Assembly (NCBI RefSeq): GCF_004210375.1
Contig: NW_027467782.1
Location: 20,625,276 to 20,689,275, forward strand
Reading direction: 5' to 3'
Length of the DNA: 64,000 nt
Source of the DNA: Tachypleus tridentatus
Lineage: Eukaryota; Arthropoda; Merostomata; Xiphosura; Limulidae
Position numbers and translations under genes: made by a program. Below, one piece after another: positions 44,506 to 55,125 of this stretch. The notes below the pieces were generated by a model. That model had not been told where the DNA came from. It saw only the letters and a program-made list of their open reading frames with translations, and made no database searches. The first letter of the stretch is position 1. Each line of letters begins with the position of its first letter.

Positions 44506-45319
44506 ATTTCATTAAAACAATAACTCCACGAACATAGTTATTTAAAGTTAAGTGTTAACTAATTTTATCTGTTTGCAGTCCAAAACTGGTTGCTTATCAG
44601 TTCGATTATAAGACTATAATCGTAACGTTTTTTAATGAATGATTAAATGGTACAATAGATTATATTACACGTTTTTAATCTGCGAGTTTTTGTTTCCATA
44701 TTTCTCTGTAAATTTGCACTCCACTTAAACTAAACACATACTTATACGACTTGGATTTAAATCTATTCATAAAGAATGTGAAAAAACAACGTATTTGCAA
44801 GTCATTTGAAAATACTGAATCACAAGAATAAGAGGATCAATTTAAAAGAAAACACCAGTTTTAACAAATGAAGTTTTAATCAAAATTCCTTTTAACCAAA
44901 GAAATTATTCAGTCGCATTTATTCCAGTTTAAACATTAAATCATCGGGAGTGTAATATCATTGCTTCGCCAACTTAAACATTTTCTACCCATCCTGTACA
45001 TATTTTACAACGAATAAAAAAAATATATTTTTGATCGCTATAAATGAGACATACTAACGGGTTCTAGCATTAAAGAAATCTCCTAAAACGAGATTTTCGC
45101 ACACCACAGACTTAAAATCGGTAATGAGCAAATTGATAAAAATGAGGCAGAAATATTTGCGAGCAAATGTGACGTTAAACATAATTATTAGGCTTCACTA
45201 ACCTCTGCACTCCCCATCAAAACCTTATACTATTAAAGAAACATCCATTTATGGTGAGAACGAAAATATGTAATTTGTATATATAAAATAAATGTAGAGC
45301 TGAGTTGTTTATGTTTGTG

Positions 45320-45432
45320 TGTTTTCTTTCAGCTAAGCCACGTCAGGCTATCTATCTGAGCTCACCGATGGGATTCGAACCTCTTATTGTAGCGTTGTAA
45401 ATCCGTAGACTTACCTCTGTACTAGTAAGGGG
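45320..45432 (-). mobile_element. SINE family 2, antisense
   Basis: GTTTTCTTTCAGCTAAGCCA, CACCGATGGGATTCGAACCT, GTAGCGTTGTAAATCC and TACTAGTAAGGGGC. Confidence 0.87.
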
Positions 45433-45929
45433 CAGAGCTAAGCTCGCAAAAAAAGAGAAAAAAAAAAATCGAACGGCAGTGGTATAAACAGTTTGAAACT
45501 ACTGTATAGAAACTTTAAATTGATTTTAAGTGTTGTGTATCAGTAAGAGTTTCAAATTTTAACAAATCTTTGAATACCTAAGGTTGATTTGTCAGAGAGT
45601 ATCTTGTTTACTTTTAGCCTCGTTAACTAGCAAGCTCTGTAAGAGAAAATCAGGAATTCCATAGCTCTAACCAATGAATACAAATGCTTTGCAAACGATA
45701 ATTAATGACAGAATTAACTTTCTTTTTTTCTTTGTATGAGCACCCGGCTTGGTTGTTTACAAAAACGTAAAACATAACATGAAATTTTTATTGTGAAATA
45801 ATTAAGTTAAAAGTGATACTATTGTCAACATAATCTTTCGTATACATGGGAAATATAAATAATTTTGTAGTCAATACACATGTAAAACGGGCAAATTTAC
45901 ATAATGTCTGAATAAAACAATATATGATT

Positions 45930-46198
45930 GTTTGTGAATTTCGCACAAAGCTACTCAAGGGCTGTTTGTGCTAGCCGTCCCTAATTTAGCAGTGTAAGAC
46001 TAGAGGGAAGGCAGCTGGTCATCACCACCCACCGCCAACTCTTGGGCTATTCTTTTATCAACGAAAAGTGGGATTGGCCGTCACATTATAATGCCCCCAC
46101 GGCTGAAAGTGTGAGCATGTTTGGCGCGACAGGGATGCGAACCCGCCACCCTCAGATTACGAGTCGCACGCCTTAACACACTTGGCCATGCCGAGCCC
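45930..46198 (-). mobile_element. SINE family 1, antisense
   Basis: GTGAATTTCGCACAAAGCTA through to CACACTTGGCCATGCCGAGC. Confidence 0.93.
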
Positions 46199-46668
46199 TA
46201 ACAGCGTATGAATCAAGATTTACATGTATTTATACTAAAGTTATACACAAATATTTAGAAGTAAGTACTTTTTCGAGATTTGCGACTGAAATATAAATCC
46301 CTTTCACGTATCAGCCCTCAAATATATTCTCCCATCATGTTTTCGTTATACACGCTCCCAAGTCACAAAAGTAAAGTTTGAAGAGAATAGGCCTTTTCCA
46401 TTTACTTTTGGCATAAGCAATTAGAAAATAACATTTTGTGCCCAGAAACAAGAAAAGGTAAAATTTTCTTACACAGTGTAATCTTACGTATATACAGACA
46501 ATTATTATTTTTAATCAATACACATGGTGAGTGAAATATCAAACGAAAAGGTTATGGCTGAAATAAATTTAAAATCAAGATGGACGATTTCGATTTAGGT
46601 GTTATTTCTGTTAAATTAGTGTCGTTTAATAAATGAAAATACGGTCTTTAAAAAAACCTTTAATTTAC

Positions 46669-46969
46669 CTCTAACATCATGTTTGTAATCACCTTCACGA
46701 TTTTTGCATGTGTAAATTCCCGCGTCTTCAAATTGGATGTCGGTTAGCACTAATTTGCCACCGTATTTTATTTGCGTTTTCTCACTATTAATAACTTGTT
46801 CATTGAGATTTGAGAACCAAATTACTGATTCTTCTCTCGCTCTTTTATAAGCTCGGTTTGAACAAATTAATGTGAGAGTAGAACCACGTTCAGTTTCATA
46901 GACGAATCTAAAACCTGAAACAAGCAGGAAATTAGCGAAAATATAAAATAATTGAGTGTAATTAGCCAT
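46669..46969 (-). CDS. Receptor-like gene, exon 1: signal peptide and Ig domain
   Basis: The frame starts at ATG 46969 with a typical signal sequence (MANYTQLFYIFANFLLVSG). An immunoglobulin-type domain follows: GSTLTLICSNRA with the first Cys, SVIWFSNL with the core Trp, KLVLTDIQFEDAGIYTCKN with the Leu, Asp and Y-x-C signature, and then donor AGAG-GTAAAT. It is 301 nt, ending one base into a codon, which exon 2 completes. An acceptor-like TGTTTCAG at 46911 could mean that the signal and Ig parts are separate exons. With exons 2-5 the product would be a single-pass surface protein with one Ig and one ephrin-receptor-like module. No named family is recognised. Confidence 0.8.
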
Positions 46970-47565
46970 TGAATTCTCTCTGCACTGTACGCTTTGTAAA
47001 TCACTTTCTGTATTGTTTCTAAGTGAAATATCAGTGTTACTATGCGCACAAAGTATTCTTGTTTGAATGACGTCATGAACTGAAGTAACATTGTTCGGTG
47101 GAAAAACGTTTTACTAACAATAATGATTGCAAAGTTTATTGCTTTCTGTCGTGTGAAAGACCTTAAACTGAGAAATTATAATCATGTTTATGTTTTGCAT
47201 AATTTAGATTTAATAAACAATAACAACACTTGCCTGAGATTTCAACTTGAAATTTAGGTAAAAGCAAATAAAATGTATACGAAGTTTTGCTTTGCAATTT
47301 CTTCTGACAATACAAGTCTTAGTCGGTATTTATGATATCAACCATAATAAGACTGCTAACAGATGTCTCATGATACATGTAAATTATAATTGAGTAGTTA
47401 TAAATGTATAAACACTGTAACAATATTTAAATTGAAAAATCAGTTAAAGAATATTCACATATATAACTTGTGTGACAAATACTGCATTCCACGGTGTTAT
47501 ATAGGGATTAATGACTACAATTAGCTGTATCAAATATTTTGTTCTTCAAAACTAATATGATTTCA
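46970..47565. other. Upstream flank of the receptor-like gene
   Basis: No TATA box or repeat recognised. The minus-strand frame at 46867-47091 overlaps exon 1 in another frame and has no support. Confidence 0.35.
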
Positions 47566-47609
47566 ATAGTTTGTTTTTCGAATGTCGCACAAAGCTATTC
47601 GAAGGCTAT
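47566..47609 (-). mobile_element. SINE family 1, left part, split by a DNA transposon
   Basis: TTGTTTTTCGAATGTCGCAC and AAAGCTATTCGAAGGCTAT are the antisense tail. The rest of the same SINE resumes at 49800. Confidence 0.88.
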
Positions 47610-47700
47610 CGAGGTTTGCGTGTGACGTCACTCTTGACCTAGTTACTGCTGACCGTGTTTATATTCCAACACAAGCGTGATTCATTGTCAAAAGTGTGTG

Positions 47701-48768
47701 ATGGTACACTCGTGTTGTGCATTTAACTGTTCAAATCGACATTGACAGGCGGAAAATGTGTCATTCTACAGATTTCCTATGGATCCCGACCGAAGAAGAC
47801 GATGGATTGCAGCTGTCAATATGAAAAACTGGACACCCACAGAGCACACCAGACTTTGTAGTAAACATTTTGTGTCAGGTATCTATAATTCATCTATAGC
47901 CAGGCTGAATAAATTGAAACTTACACGCATGATATATGTACAGCAGAGCACACTGCAGCACCAGTCAAAGAAATGTTTTTTGCACACTTTTCTTTTACTT
48001 TTAAATTACTGAATAGTAAATTTACTGAAGGAACAATATTATTCATGATGAATAGGTTATATAGCCATTTGTACATTAAGACAAAATGTTAATATCTCTT
48101 AAAGGACCAATTTAAGTGATTCATCAGAAAACTACAACTGGCACAAAATTAAATAGTGTGCAAATAATTAATTTGTTCGCTGTACATTCAGTTGTTAAAC
48201 AATGTTCAGCATATTCAGTTATATATATATATATATTTAGTTAAAAGTGTACAGTGTATGTGTTATATATATAAATATTATCTGATCATGCTTGTAGGTC
48301 TATATCTTAACAAAATTATTGTACTCTGTTTCAGGGACGACGAGTGATGATCCCCTATCACCTGACTATGTACCTTCCATATTTCATTTTACACGTTCTC
48401 CCCTGAAGAGAAGGAAAGCTGCTGAATTGTGTAAATATGAAAACAGGAAAGAAGTGACCAAAAGGAGAAAAGAACAACAAAAGAGACATGAAGCTACTGC
48501 TGGGCTGCTTGAACTTGCTTTCATAGAATCTGCTGGCACTGCTGCCACTGATAGCAGCTGTACTGATTCTGCTGATGAACTTGAAGCTACATGTGATAAT
48601 TTTGACTTGTGTACATCACAATATACAACTGAGACATGTATGCAGACGGAAATATCATTCATAGACTTAGTTAGACTTGAATCTGAATGGCAACGTGGGA
48701 GCAGACTTCACCTAGTCCAGCCTTGCAGGTGCAGTGGGAAGATATTATCTCTCCATTCCTGCAACTAG
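47701..48768 (+). pseudogene. THAP-domain protein, two exons, in-frame stop
   Basis: Exon 1 (47701-47878) begins MVHSCCAFNCSNRH, then an in-frame TGA (47743-47745), then NVSFYRFPMDPDRRRRWIAA and TRLCSKHFVSG. This gives the C2CH zinc ligands (Cys, Cys, then C-x-x-H), the Trp and the FP motif of a DNA-binding THAP domain. The donor CAG-GTATCT and the acceptor CTCTGTTTCAG at 48334 join in phase to exon 2 (48335-48768): TTSDDPLSPDYVPSIFHF, a coiled Lys/Arg/Glu-rich segment, then ETCMQTEISFIDL, before the stop. The SDDP-SPDYVPS-F extension is typical of THAP proteins. No transposase core follows. The TGA suggests decay. Confidence 0.85.
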
Positions 48769-49289
48769 CAACCCATAGCTTTAGTGGTGGTTCATTTAGC
48801 CGCTGAGAGTGGCACACCTGTAAAATAACAAAGAAAATATTAAGTTGTGTATATATAAGCTTTTAAAGACAACTGGGTATCAGGTTGGGATACATGTGTC
48901 ACTCAAATAATAAAATAATATAAAAAATAACAGAACAGCTAAATATTAAATTATTTTTACAGAAACCTAACATGGCTATTGACCAGCTTTAACGGTCTAT
49001 GTCTACTTGTACTATTTATTATCTATATATTGATTCCTTACCAAAAATTAATCATAAATCAAAAATTAAGTTTTGAAACAGCCTAGACAATAAGGTATCT
49101 TAATATCATTATACAAACATGTATAGAAGTGCTCTAGGCTAGAGCTTTGACAACAGTCAGTACACATGTAGTACAATAATATTGAACCATTTATTAAAAT
49201 GGGGGCTCTACTTTACTTAAGTATCTAGTCTTCGTCTAAAATGTAGTTAAATCTATCATACAGAGTACATGATACATGTATGTAATACA
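48769..49289. other. Interior of the transposon without recognisable coding
   Basis: AT-rich. This is where the transposase core and nuclease body would be expected; they are absent. Confidence 0.4.
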
Positions 49290-49666
49290 ACATGATGTAC
49301 AAACTTTTGCTGTAATGATGACTTTATCCGACGTTGCCCTGGTTATCTGCACATTCTGTACAAATCCTACCACAAAGTACTTGTACGCATCAAGGCTTTG
49401 TAACCTTTTAGACTTTCATTTGTATAGGTGGAAGTCCTGTTTATCAAATATATATAAATGTCACCATATGTAATATATGGCAGATCTACTCCGGAAACAG
49501 TCTGACTCTGAACAACGTTGTCTTGGCTGGATATTACTGGCGTAAATACACGTGGCGGGAGCATATACGGGTCTCCTACACCCAGTTCCTTCACGTTTTC
49601 CTCATACCTGGCCTTATCAGCACCTGTCAGGTGTGCTACAAGTGATGAAAAGCCAGCAGCAGCCAT
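49290..49666 (-). pseudogene. N-terminal part of YqaJ/SWIM-type transposon protein
   Basis: From ATG 49666 the minus strand reads MAAAGFSSLVAHLTGADKAR, YEENVKELGVGDPYMLP, PYITYGDIYIYLINRTSTYT and NESLKGYKA. One base is missing in an AAA(A) run near 49393. After it the related text continues in the next frame as SLDAYKYFVVGFVQNVQITR and KVIITAKV, then ends. This start is one I associate with large invertebrate proteins carrying a SWIM zinc finger and a YqaJ-type nuclease, common in transposons. Only about 120 of several hundred residues remain. Confidence 0.6.
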
Positions 49667-49799
49667 TTACATGTGAATAGTACTGAATACAGCAGTTGTT
49701 AACTCGTTCAGTCATGCGGGATACTTGCCACCCAATATGGCGATATGTTTACAAACCTCGTTGTGGTCACGTGACACTAATAGGTTCACGCAAAACCTC

Positions 49800-50033
49800 T
49801 ATTTGTGCTAGTCGTCCCTAATTTAGCAGTGTAAGACTAGAGGGAAGGCAGCTAGTCATCACCACCCACCGCCAACTCTTGGGCTACTCTTTTACCAACG
49901 AATAGTGCGATTGACCATCACATTATAACGCCCCACGGCTGGGAGGCGAGTATGTTTAGTGCGACCGGGATTCGAACCCGCGACCCTCGGATTACGAGTC
50001 GAACACCTTATCACACTTGGCCATACCAGGCCA
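49800..50033 (-). mobile_element. SINE family 1, right part of the split copy
   Basis: TATTTGTGCTAGTCGTCCCT onwards through the body to the head complement CTTGGCCATACCAGGCC. With 47566-47609 it makes one complete SINE. Confidence 0.95.
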
Positions 50034-50183
50034 AGATTTCAATAGATCTTCCGTCCTGAAAACAGTAATATGTTCATTACGCTGTTCATGGTTGCCAGGT
50101 AAAATACTGTCACAGTTTTGTTGTGCTGTTGCAATAAAGATAATTCCCTGAATCAAATAAGCCTAAGATTTATTATGTGTGTG

Positions 50184-50268
50184 TTTTCTTATAGCAAAGC
50201 CACATCGGGCTATCTGCTCAGCCCACCGAGGGGAATCGAACCCCATACCGCTGTACTAGCGGGAGGCA
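50184..50268 (-). mobile_element. SINE family 2, antisense
   Basis: GTTTTCTTATAGCAAAGCCA, CATCGGGCTATCTGCTCAGC, CCACCGAGGGGAATCGAACC and CCGCTGTACTAGCGGG. Confidence 0.9.
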
Positions 50269-50316
50269 AGATTTATAATAAATATTATAGAAATTGCAAA
50301 TGCTACTTTCCCCTCA

Positions 50317-50532
50317 GGCCCAGCATGGCCAGGTGGTTAAGGCACTCGATTCATAATCCGAAAGTCGCGAGTTCAAATCCCCGTTATAATGTGACGGTCA
50401 ATCCCACTATTCGTTGGTGAAAGAGTAACCCAAGAGTTGGCGATAGGTGGTGATGAATAGCTGCCTTCACTTTAGTTTTACATTGCTAAATTAGGGACGG
50501 CTCGTCTTGTTTTACGCGAGATTAAAAACAAA
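50317..50532 (+). mobile_element. SINE family 1
   Basis: GGCCCAGCATGGCCAGGTGG head with anticodon-like CAT, a B box GTTCAAATCCCC followed by a deletion, then body and a degraded tail. Confidence 0.92.
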
Positions 50533-51117
50533 CCTATCTATTAATTTGACGTTAAGATACATTTGCTTCTAGATTTTTAAGTTGTTCATTTCTCAGTTAA
50601 ACAACTGAAAACTGAGAAGAATAGCATGCAAAACTAACGTATAAATCAATCACACGATGGTACATGAATGAAATCCTTTGTTAAATGTAATTTTGTTACT
50701 GTGACACTTCGGTTTTTGAAACGTAGATTTATGTTTTTATAAATCTTCAGTTTCATAAATATCTTGTTACGTATTTCTCTTCGTCTTTGAAGTGTGTTCT
50801 TGGATATTAAAGGAGGTCCGCAGTGAAGCTTAACAGTATGGGGTTCACTGTAATGGGGCTTTATTTATATACGAATAAGCCTTTGGGCCCTTTTATTATG
50901 GCTGACATTTTAATACATATATTTCTGAAAAGATGTCTACGAATTTGTGTCATTCGCTTATTCTAGATCTTTCTACAAGCCTATACAATGCGCATGCACA
51001 TTATATACTGCACAGTATAAATCTGAGCATCACTTGCTGTCAGCGGCAGTTCAGTTTTTCATGTTAAGGACGGGTGTATACTTTTTACAGAGATCATTTT
51101 ATTATGCGTGAGAAAAA
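50533..51117. other. Unrecognised, includes the likely 5' end of the Tigger relic
   Basis: No gene supported. The Tigger leader probably begins somewhere after 50810, but I cannot place its terminal inverted repeat. Confidence 0.3.
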
Positions 51118-52465
51118 ATGTGTGATGATACTGAGCCAAAGAAACCTAACTCGCACGAGACGAAGGAATAAATGAATCATCTGTAAGACTGTTAAATAAA
51201 AGAACCAGTAAAACAGTATTGAATGGCTACCAACTGTTTTGCCTCGAAAACAATCGTCAAGAAAAGGAGCTCTAATGGTGAATATGGAATGTCTGCTATC
51301 AATATGGATAGATGATTGTAATCAGAAGCGAATTCCTTTAAGTCAAATGGAAATTCAAACGAAAGCTTCGAGTTTTTTAAACGCCTTTAAAGATTGGTTT
51401 GTTTTGGAATTTCGCACAAAGCTACTCGAGGGCTATCTGTGCTAGCCGTCCCTAATTTATCAGTGTAAGACTAGAGGGAAAACAACTAGTCATCACCACC
51501 CACCGCCAACTCTTGGGCTACTCTTTACCAACGAATAGTGGGATTGGCCGTCACATTATAACGACCCCACGGCTGGGAGGGCGAGCATGTTTGGCGCGAC
51601 CGGGATGCGAACCCGCGACCCTCAGATTACGAGTCGCACGCCTTAACACGCTTGGCCATGCCGGGCCGCCTTTAAAGAAACCGTTGGTGAATGGGGAACT
51701 AAAGAAATATTTTTGGCAAGCCGTGATTGGTTCTTTCGTTTTAAAAAACACTCTGGTTTTCATAATGTTCGTATTGCAGGCGAAAGTTCAAATTAATAAA
51801 AAGTTCGTTACGAAGATAACCAAATATTAATGTTGATAAAAGGGGTTTATTTTGGGAAAAAAAGTGCCTTCAAGAACTTTTCTATCAGAAAATGAAAAAA
51901 ACTCGGCCACGTTAGAAGGGGTAAAAGATCGTTTGACACTTGTTTTGCGGAAATGGATCTGGCGATTTTAAATTAAAACCTGTGCTTGTGTATCGTGCGG
52001 AAACACCCCGAACACTTATCAGTTGTGCAAAGAAGACTCTTCCAGTTGTTTGGCGATCAAATAAAAAAAGCATGGGTCCCAAAACCTTTGTTTGAAGACT
52101 GGTTAAAAAAGCTATTTTTGTCCTGCAGTTGAACATTACTGCAAAAGAAAACAACTTGGACTTTAAAGTCATCCAACAGGACTTTGTGACTTTAATGGAA
52201 ATGTCAAAATTCATCTTTTCCACCCAATACAACATCTCTACTGCAATTAATGAATCACGGTGTCATTGTAACGTTTGAAGCTTATTATTTGAAGCGAACT
52301 TTCTCTCAAGCAATAAAGACTACAATTACAGAAGCTGCACTATCTTCGACTAAATTCTGGAAAAATTACATCATCAGAAGTGCTATCGAGAATATCAACG
52401 AAGCGAGAGTAACATGAGAGCAATATGGAAGCACGTTCTGCCTGATTGTACAAGCTTTAAAAATT
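51118..52465 (+). pseudogene. Tigger/pogo (TIGD-like) transposase relic
   Basis: In order: DDTEPKKPNSHETKE from the ATG at 51118, SSVRLLNKRTSKT, then (second helix-turn-helix) ECLLSIWIDDCNQKRIPLSQ, interrupted by a SINE. After it come WFFRFKKHSGFHNVRIAGES, PSRTFLSENEKNSATLEGVK, and DDE-region traces (DRLTLVLRKW, EDWLKKLFLSCS in changing frames). AYYLKRTFSQAIKTTITEA and KFWKNYIIRSAIENINEA close it. The order and spacing follow the Tigger/jerky transposase, which cuts and pastes at TA. Many stops and frameshifts and a deletion in the first DNA-binding region rule out function. Confidence 0.85.
51382..51677 (-). mobile_element. SINE family 1 inserted in the Tigger relic
   Basis: A full antisense SINE flanked by CGCCTTTAAAG at 51382-51392 and 51667-51677. 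The coding text of the Tigger relic resumes directly behind the second repeat. Confidence 0.96.
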
Positions 52466-54055
52466 TTCCACTGGCTGGTTGAGGCTGAAAAATATGTATA
52501 GAGCAAATACATTGTAGAGAAAAGTTAATTGCCACTTGACAGCAGTAGAAAGAACTTCGGTCTACCAGATTTAATGAATGGGCTGCACAAGGCACATATA
52601 TGGCAAACTTATTTTCTTCTAAAATCTTTTGCTGCATATCCTTACAACGCCCAGACATGTTAGCAGCATTGTGATAAGACTGACCCCTATATTTTGTAAA
52701 ATTAAGTTTGCAAAGTTCACGTAAGTACTGCAATACCTGGTTTGCCATTTCATCAGTCATTTGACTTTTTGGTTCCAAAAAGGTTAAAAAGCATTCAATA
52801 GGCTGCTCATTTTTTAAGTATCGAGTTCAACTCTTATCTGATCTATATGTGATAGATCTGGCGTCGAGTCAACTGACAAGCTAAAATAACAAGAAGAATT
52901 TACTTCATCAACAACAAATGTGTAGACCTTCTGAACCATTGGTTCAATGAGTTCTTCATTGGCGGTTTTGGACAAGTATGAAGAATTTCCTTTTCCAAAA
53001 TTTCCATATTTATAAATATGCCCTGCTAAACTGGATCAAACTGACTTATGAGCTAATGTAGCCCTAAAAAATTCCCATTCTGCAGTGAACCAAATTTCAT
53101 CTGTTCTGTGAAAAGCCAGGCTACGTTCAGCTAACGTACAAATAACAACTATTGCATGCTCCAAGACATGTTCCCAGTAATCGCACTCTTCTTTTAATTT
53201 CTTTTTCCAACTCTTGTTGCAAGCCTAAACCTTGTCTGTAAGTTAAGTATGTTAGCTAGAGTCTCGGTGAGTAGTGCTTCTTTAATGATGATCAATTACA
53301 ATAGTATTTCGCCAGTCACTGAACCCTTCTCTTTCAACAAAACACGAGGCAAATTTAGGGACAAAGAGTCGACAGTGAATACAACAACCATTCTCTCTTG
53401 TATTACTCACCATTGGCTTTTACCCCAAAGAAAAGTTTTTGCAAACAGTATTTCATTAGTTTGCTACTATTGAAAGTCCAGCAAGATTTAACAAATGACC
53501 CATTGTGGTGTTAACAGTCAGTGGGTCCACAAGCAATCGAATAAGCCACATCAGCAGCAGAGAAATCGAGCCACAACCCTGGATCTTTTGCTTTAGTTTC
53601 TTCATCTTTTTTAGACTGAAGCATTTTACCATAGTTCAGCAATTTTCATTTTCAGAAATTATTTCAACTTCAAACTGTCTTGTGGAGAAACTTGCATCAA
53701 CATTAACACTAGATTTATCTGGAGAATTTACAAGCAAAGTAAGATCAGTTGTGAAAGTTGTTGCAGTTGAGCAAGCCTGTGACACCTCAACGTCATCATT
53801 ATGTTCTGACCTTCAAGTGGACAAAGTGGTACTTGTAGATGTGGAGCTTGGTTCAACTTTAATCATGTCAGAGTCAGATACAGTACAAGTGACTTCTCAT
53901 GGCAGAGATGAGTTTTGATTTGGAAGATCTTGTTGTGTAAGTTCAGTGAACAAATTAGTCTGCTATCTAGACTTGGCCACTAAATCCAAAGCCTTTTGTT
54001 GGTTCTTTTCTGCCAGTTTTTTCTTTTGTGCACCACTTAAATGAACTTGTTTCAT
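52415..54055 (-). pseudogene. hAT transposase relic (DUF4371/ZMYM-type)
   Basis: Minus strand from ATG 54055: MKQVHLSGAQKKKLAEKN (the usual start KxLSGAQKRK), a Ser/Thr-rich linker, and, after scrambled frames, AGHIYKYGNFGKGNSSYLSK. Then come YFSLSVDSTPDLSHIDQIRV with the first catalytic Asp region, LTFLEPKSQMTDEMANQVL, KYRGQSYHNAANMSGR (second Asp region changed) and IYVPCAAHSLNLV. A trace of SASTSQWKIF follows at the point where the Tigger relic begins. Truncated before the C-terminal dimerisation domain and full of stops. Confidence 0.88.
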
Positions 54056-54905
54056 CTTGCAGTCTGAAATATACAGAGAAAAAAACACAAAATAATACGG
54101 ATCATATATAGTTATAATGATAAGAAAAACACTGACATTTATGAAGAAAAACATTCGTAAGACAGTCAAACATACTAAACTCTAGGTCTACATTTAGACA
54201 AAGACTGTCAGAAAGTTATCCTCGGGTCCAGATCCATCAGCACATAAACATGAATTCATAAATACTTTTATTGACTTACTGTATTCTGATAACCATTGAA
54301 AACCATTCATGACTGGCCTCAATCCATTTTAGAAAAATTAATTTTCAGTCATTGCAAAAGTTTCATTAAGGTTGTTGTTATGGTAGCTGACTGCAAGAAG
54401 CAATGACAATGGTAATATGTAAATCCATTGTGAGCCAAAAAGTATTCCAAAACAATTTGTGATCCACAACACATTCTGTAGTAGCCTATATACACAGTAA
54501 TCATTCTGTAATAATACACATATATAACATATAATCAGTTGTAAACTGTATTGCACATTGAATTATTAAATACTGGGTTAGGCCTGGGCTAGAGTACCTT
54601 AATCCTAATATCTGAAGAATGAGTTGTAACCTCAACTTTTCTTTTGACCTCAGATTTGACCTGGGACTTTAGATGAGCCAACAAACCATACATCAACGAA
54701 ATAGGCATATGTCTGAAACTTTACTTACATGCCTGGATGCGAAGGCAAATTCAAAACGACAGCCTTACACTGGGAATAGTCCACTTCATTATTCCAGGCT
54801 ACAGTAGCGTTTCCAGTGTACTTACACTAAACTTGTTACAGTATTTAGGCTTAACGTTATTGTCACTCAGTTCTCAGATGACATTAACGTCAGGCCTAAT
54901 GCTAA
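54056..54905. other. Unrecognised sequence
   Basis: No supported gene or repeat. A splice-acceptor-like TATATTTCAG precedes the hAT start codon on the minus strand. Confidence 0.4.
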
Positions 54906-55125
54906 TACAGGGTGGCCCGTAAGTCCCTACCCATCCATATGTTATTATGTTATATTCAGTTACGCATGTATTATATATTCGTTTCTTTTTTTCACAGAAA
55001 TATGGCCGATGTAACCCATTTATACTTGAAAATATCTCACAGAACATGGCGTCGCATATTATGCAGCGAGATACACTGGATACATAAGATATATGGATGG
55101 GTAGGGACTTATGGGCCACCCTGTA
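54906..55125. mobile_element. Tc1/mariner-type MITE, 216 bp
   Basis: TA at 54906-54907 and 55124-55125 flank inverted ends: CAGGGTGGCCCGTAAGTCCC on the left, the complement of CAGGGTGGCCCATAAGTCCC on the right, with TACCCATCCATAT continuing in both. About 33 of 34 bases match. Nothing is encoded. Confidence 0.92.

Larger units (their letters stand above)
47607..49802. mobile_element. ISL2EU-like DNA transposon (deleted copy) in a SINE
   Basis: Inverted ends GAGGTTTGCGTG (47611-47622) and the complement of GAGGTTTTGCGTG (49787-49799) bound a 2.2-kb block. The block exactly interrupts a SINE, with TAT on both sides (47607-47609 and 49800-49802). A THAP-domain gene begins about 90 bp inside the left end and points right; a YqaJ/SWIM-type gene begins about 120 bp inside the right end and points left. 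From memory, ISL2EU elements encode a THAP-type transposase together with a YqaJ nuclease and duplicate TA. Both catalytic parts are missing here, so this is an internally deleted, inactive copy. Confidence 0.72.

Noticed and set aside
48384-48662. 92-codon minus-strand frame
   Set aside because: Antisense shadow of THAP exon 2.
49276-49473. 65-codon plus-strand frame
   Set aside because: Antisense shadow of the YqaJ/SWIM-type fragment.
53249-53918. Two plus-strand frames of 74 and 137 codons
   Set aside because: Antisense to the hAT relic, whose motifs are on the minus strand.
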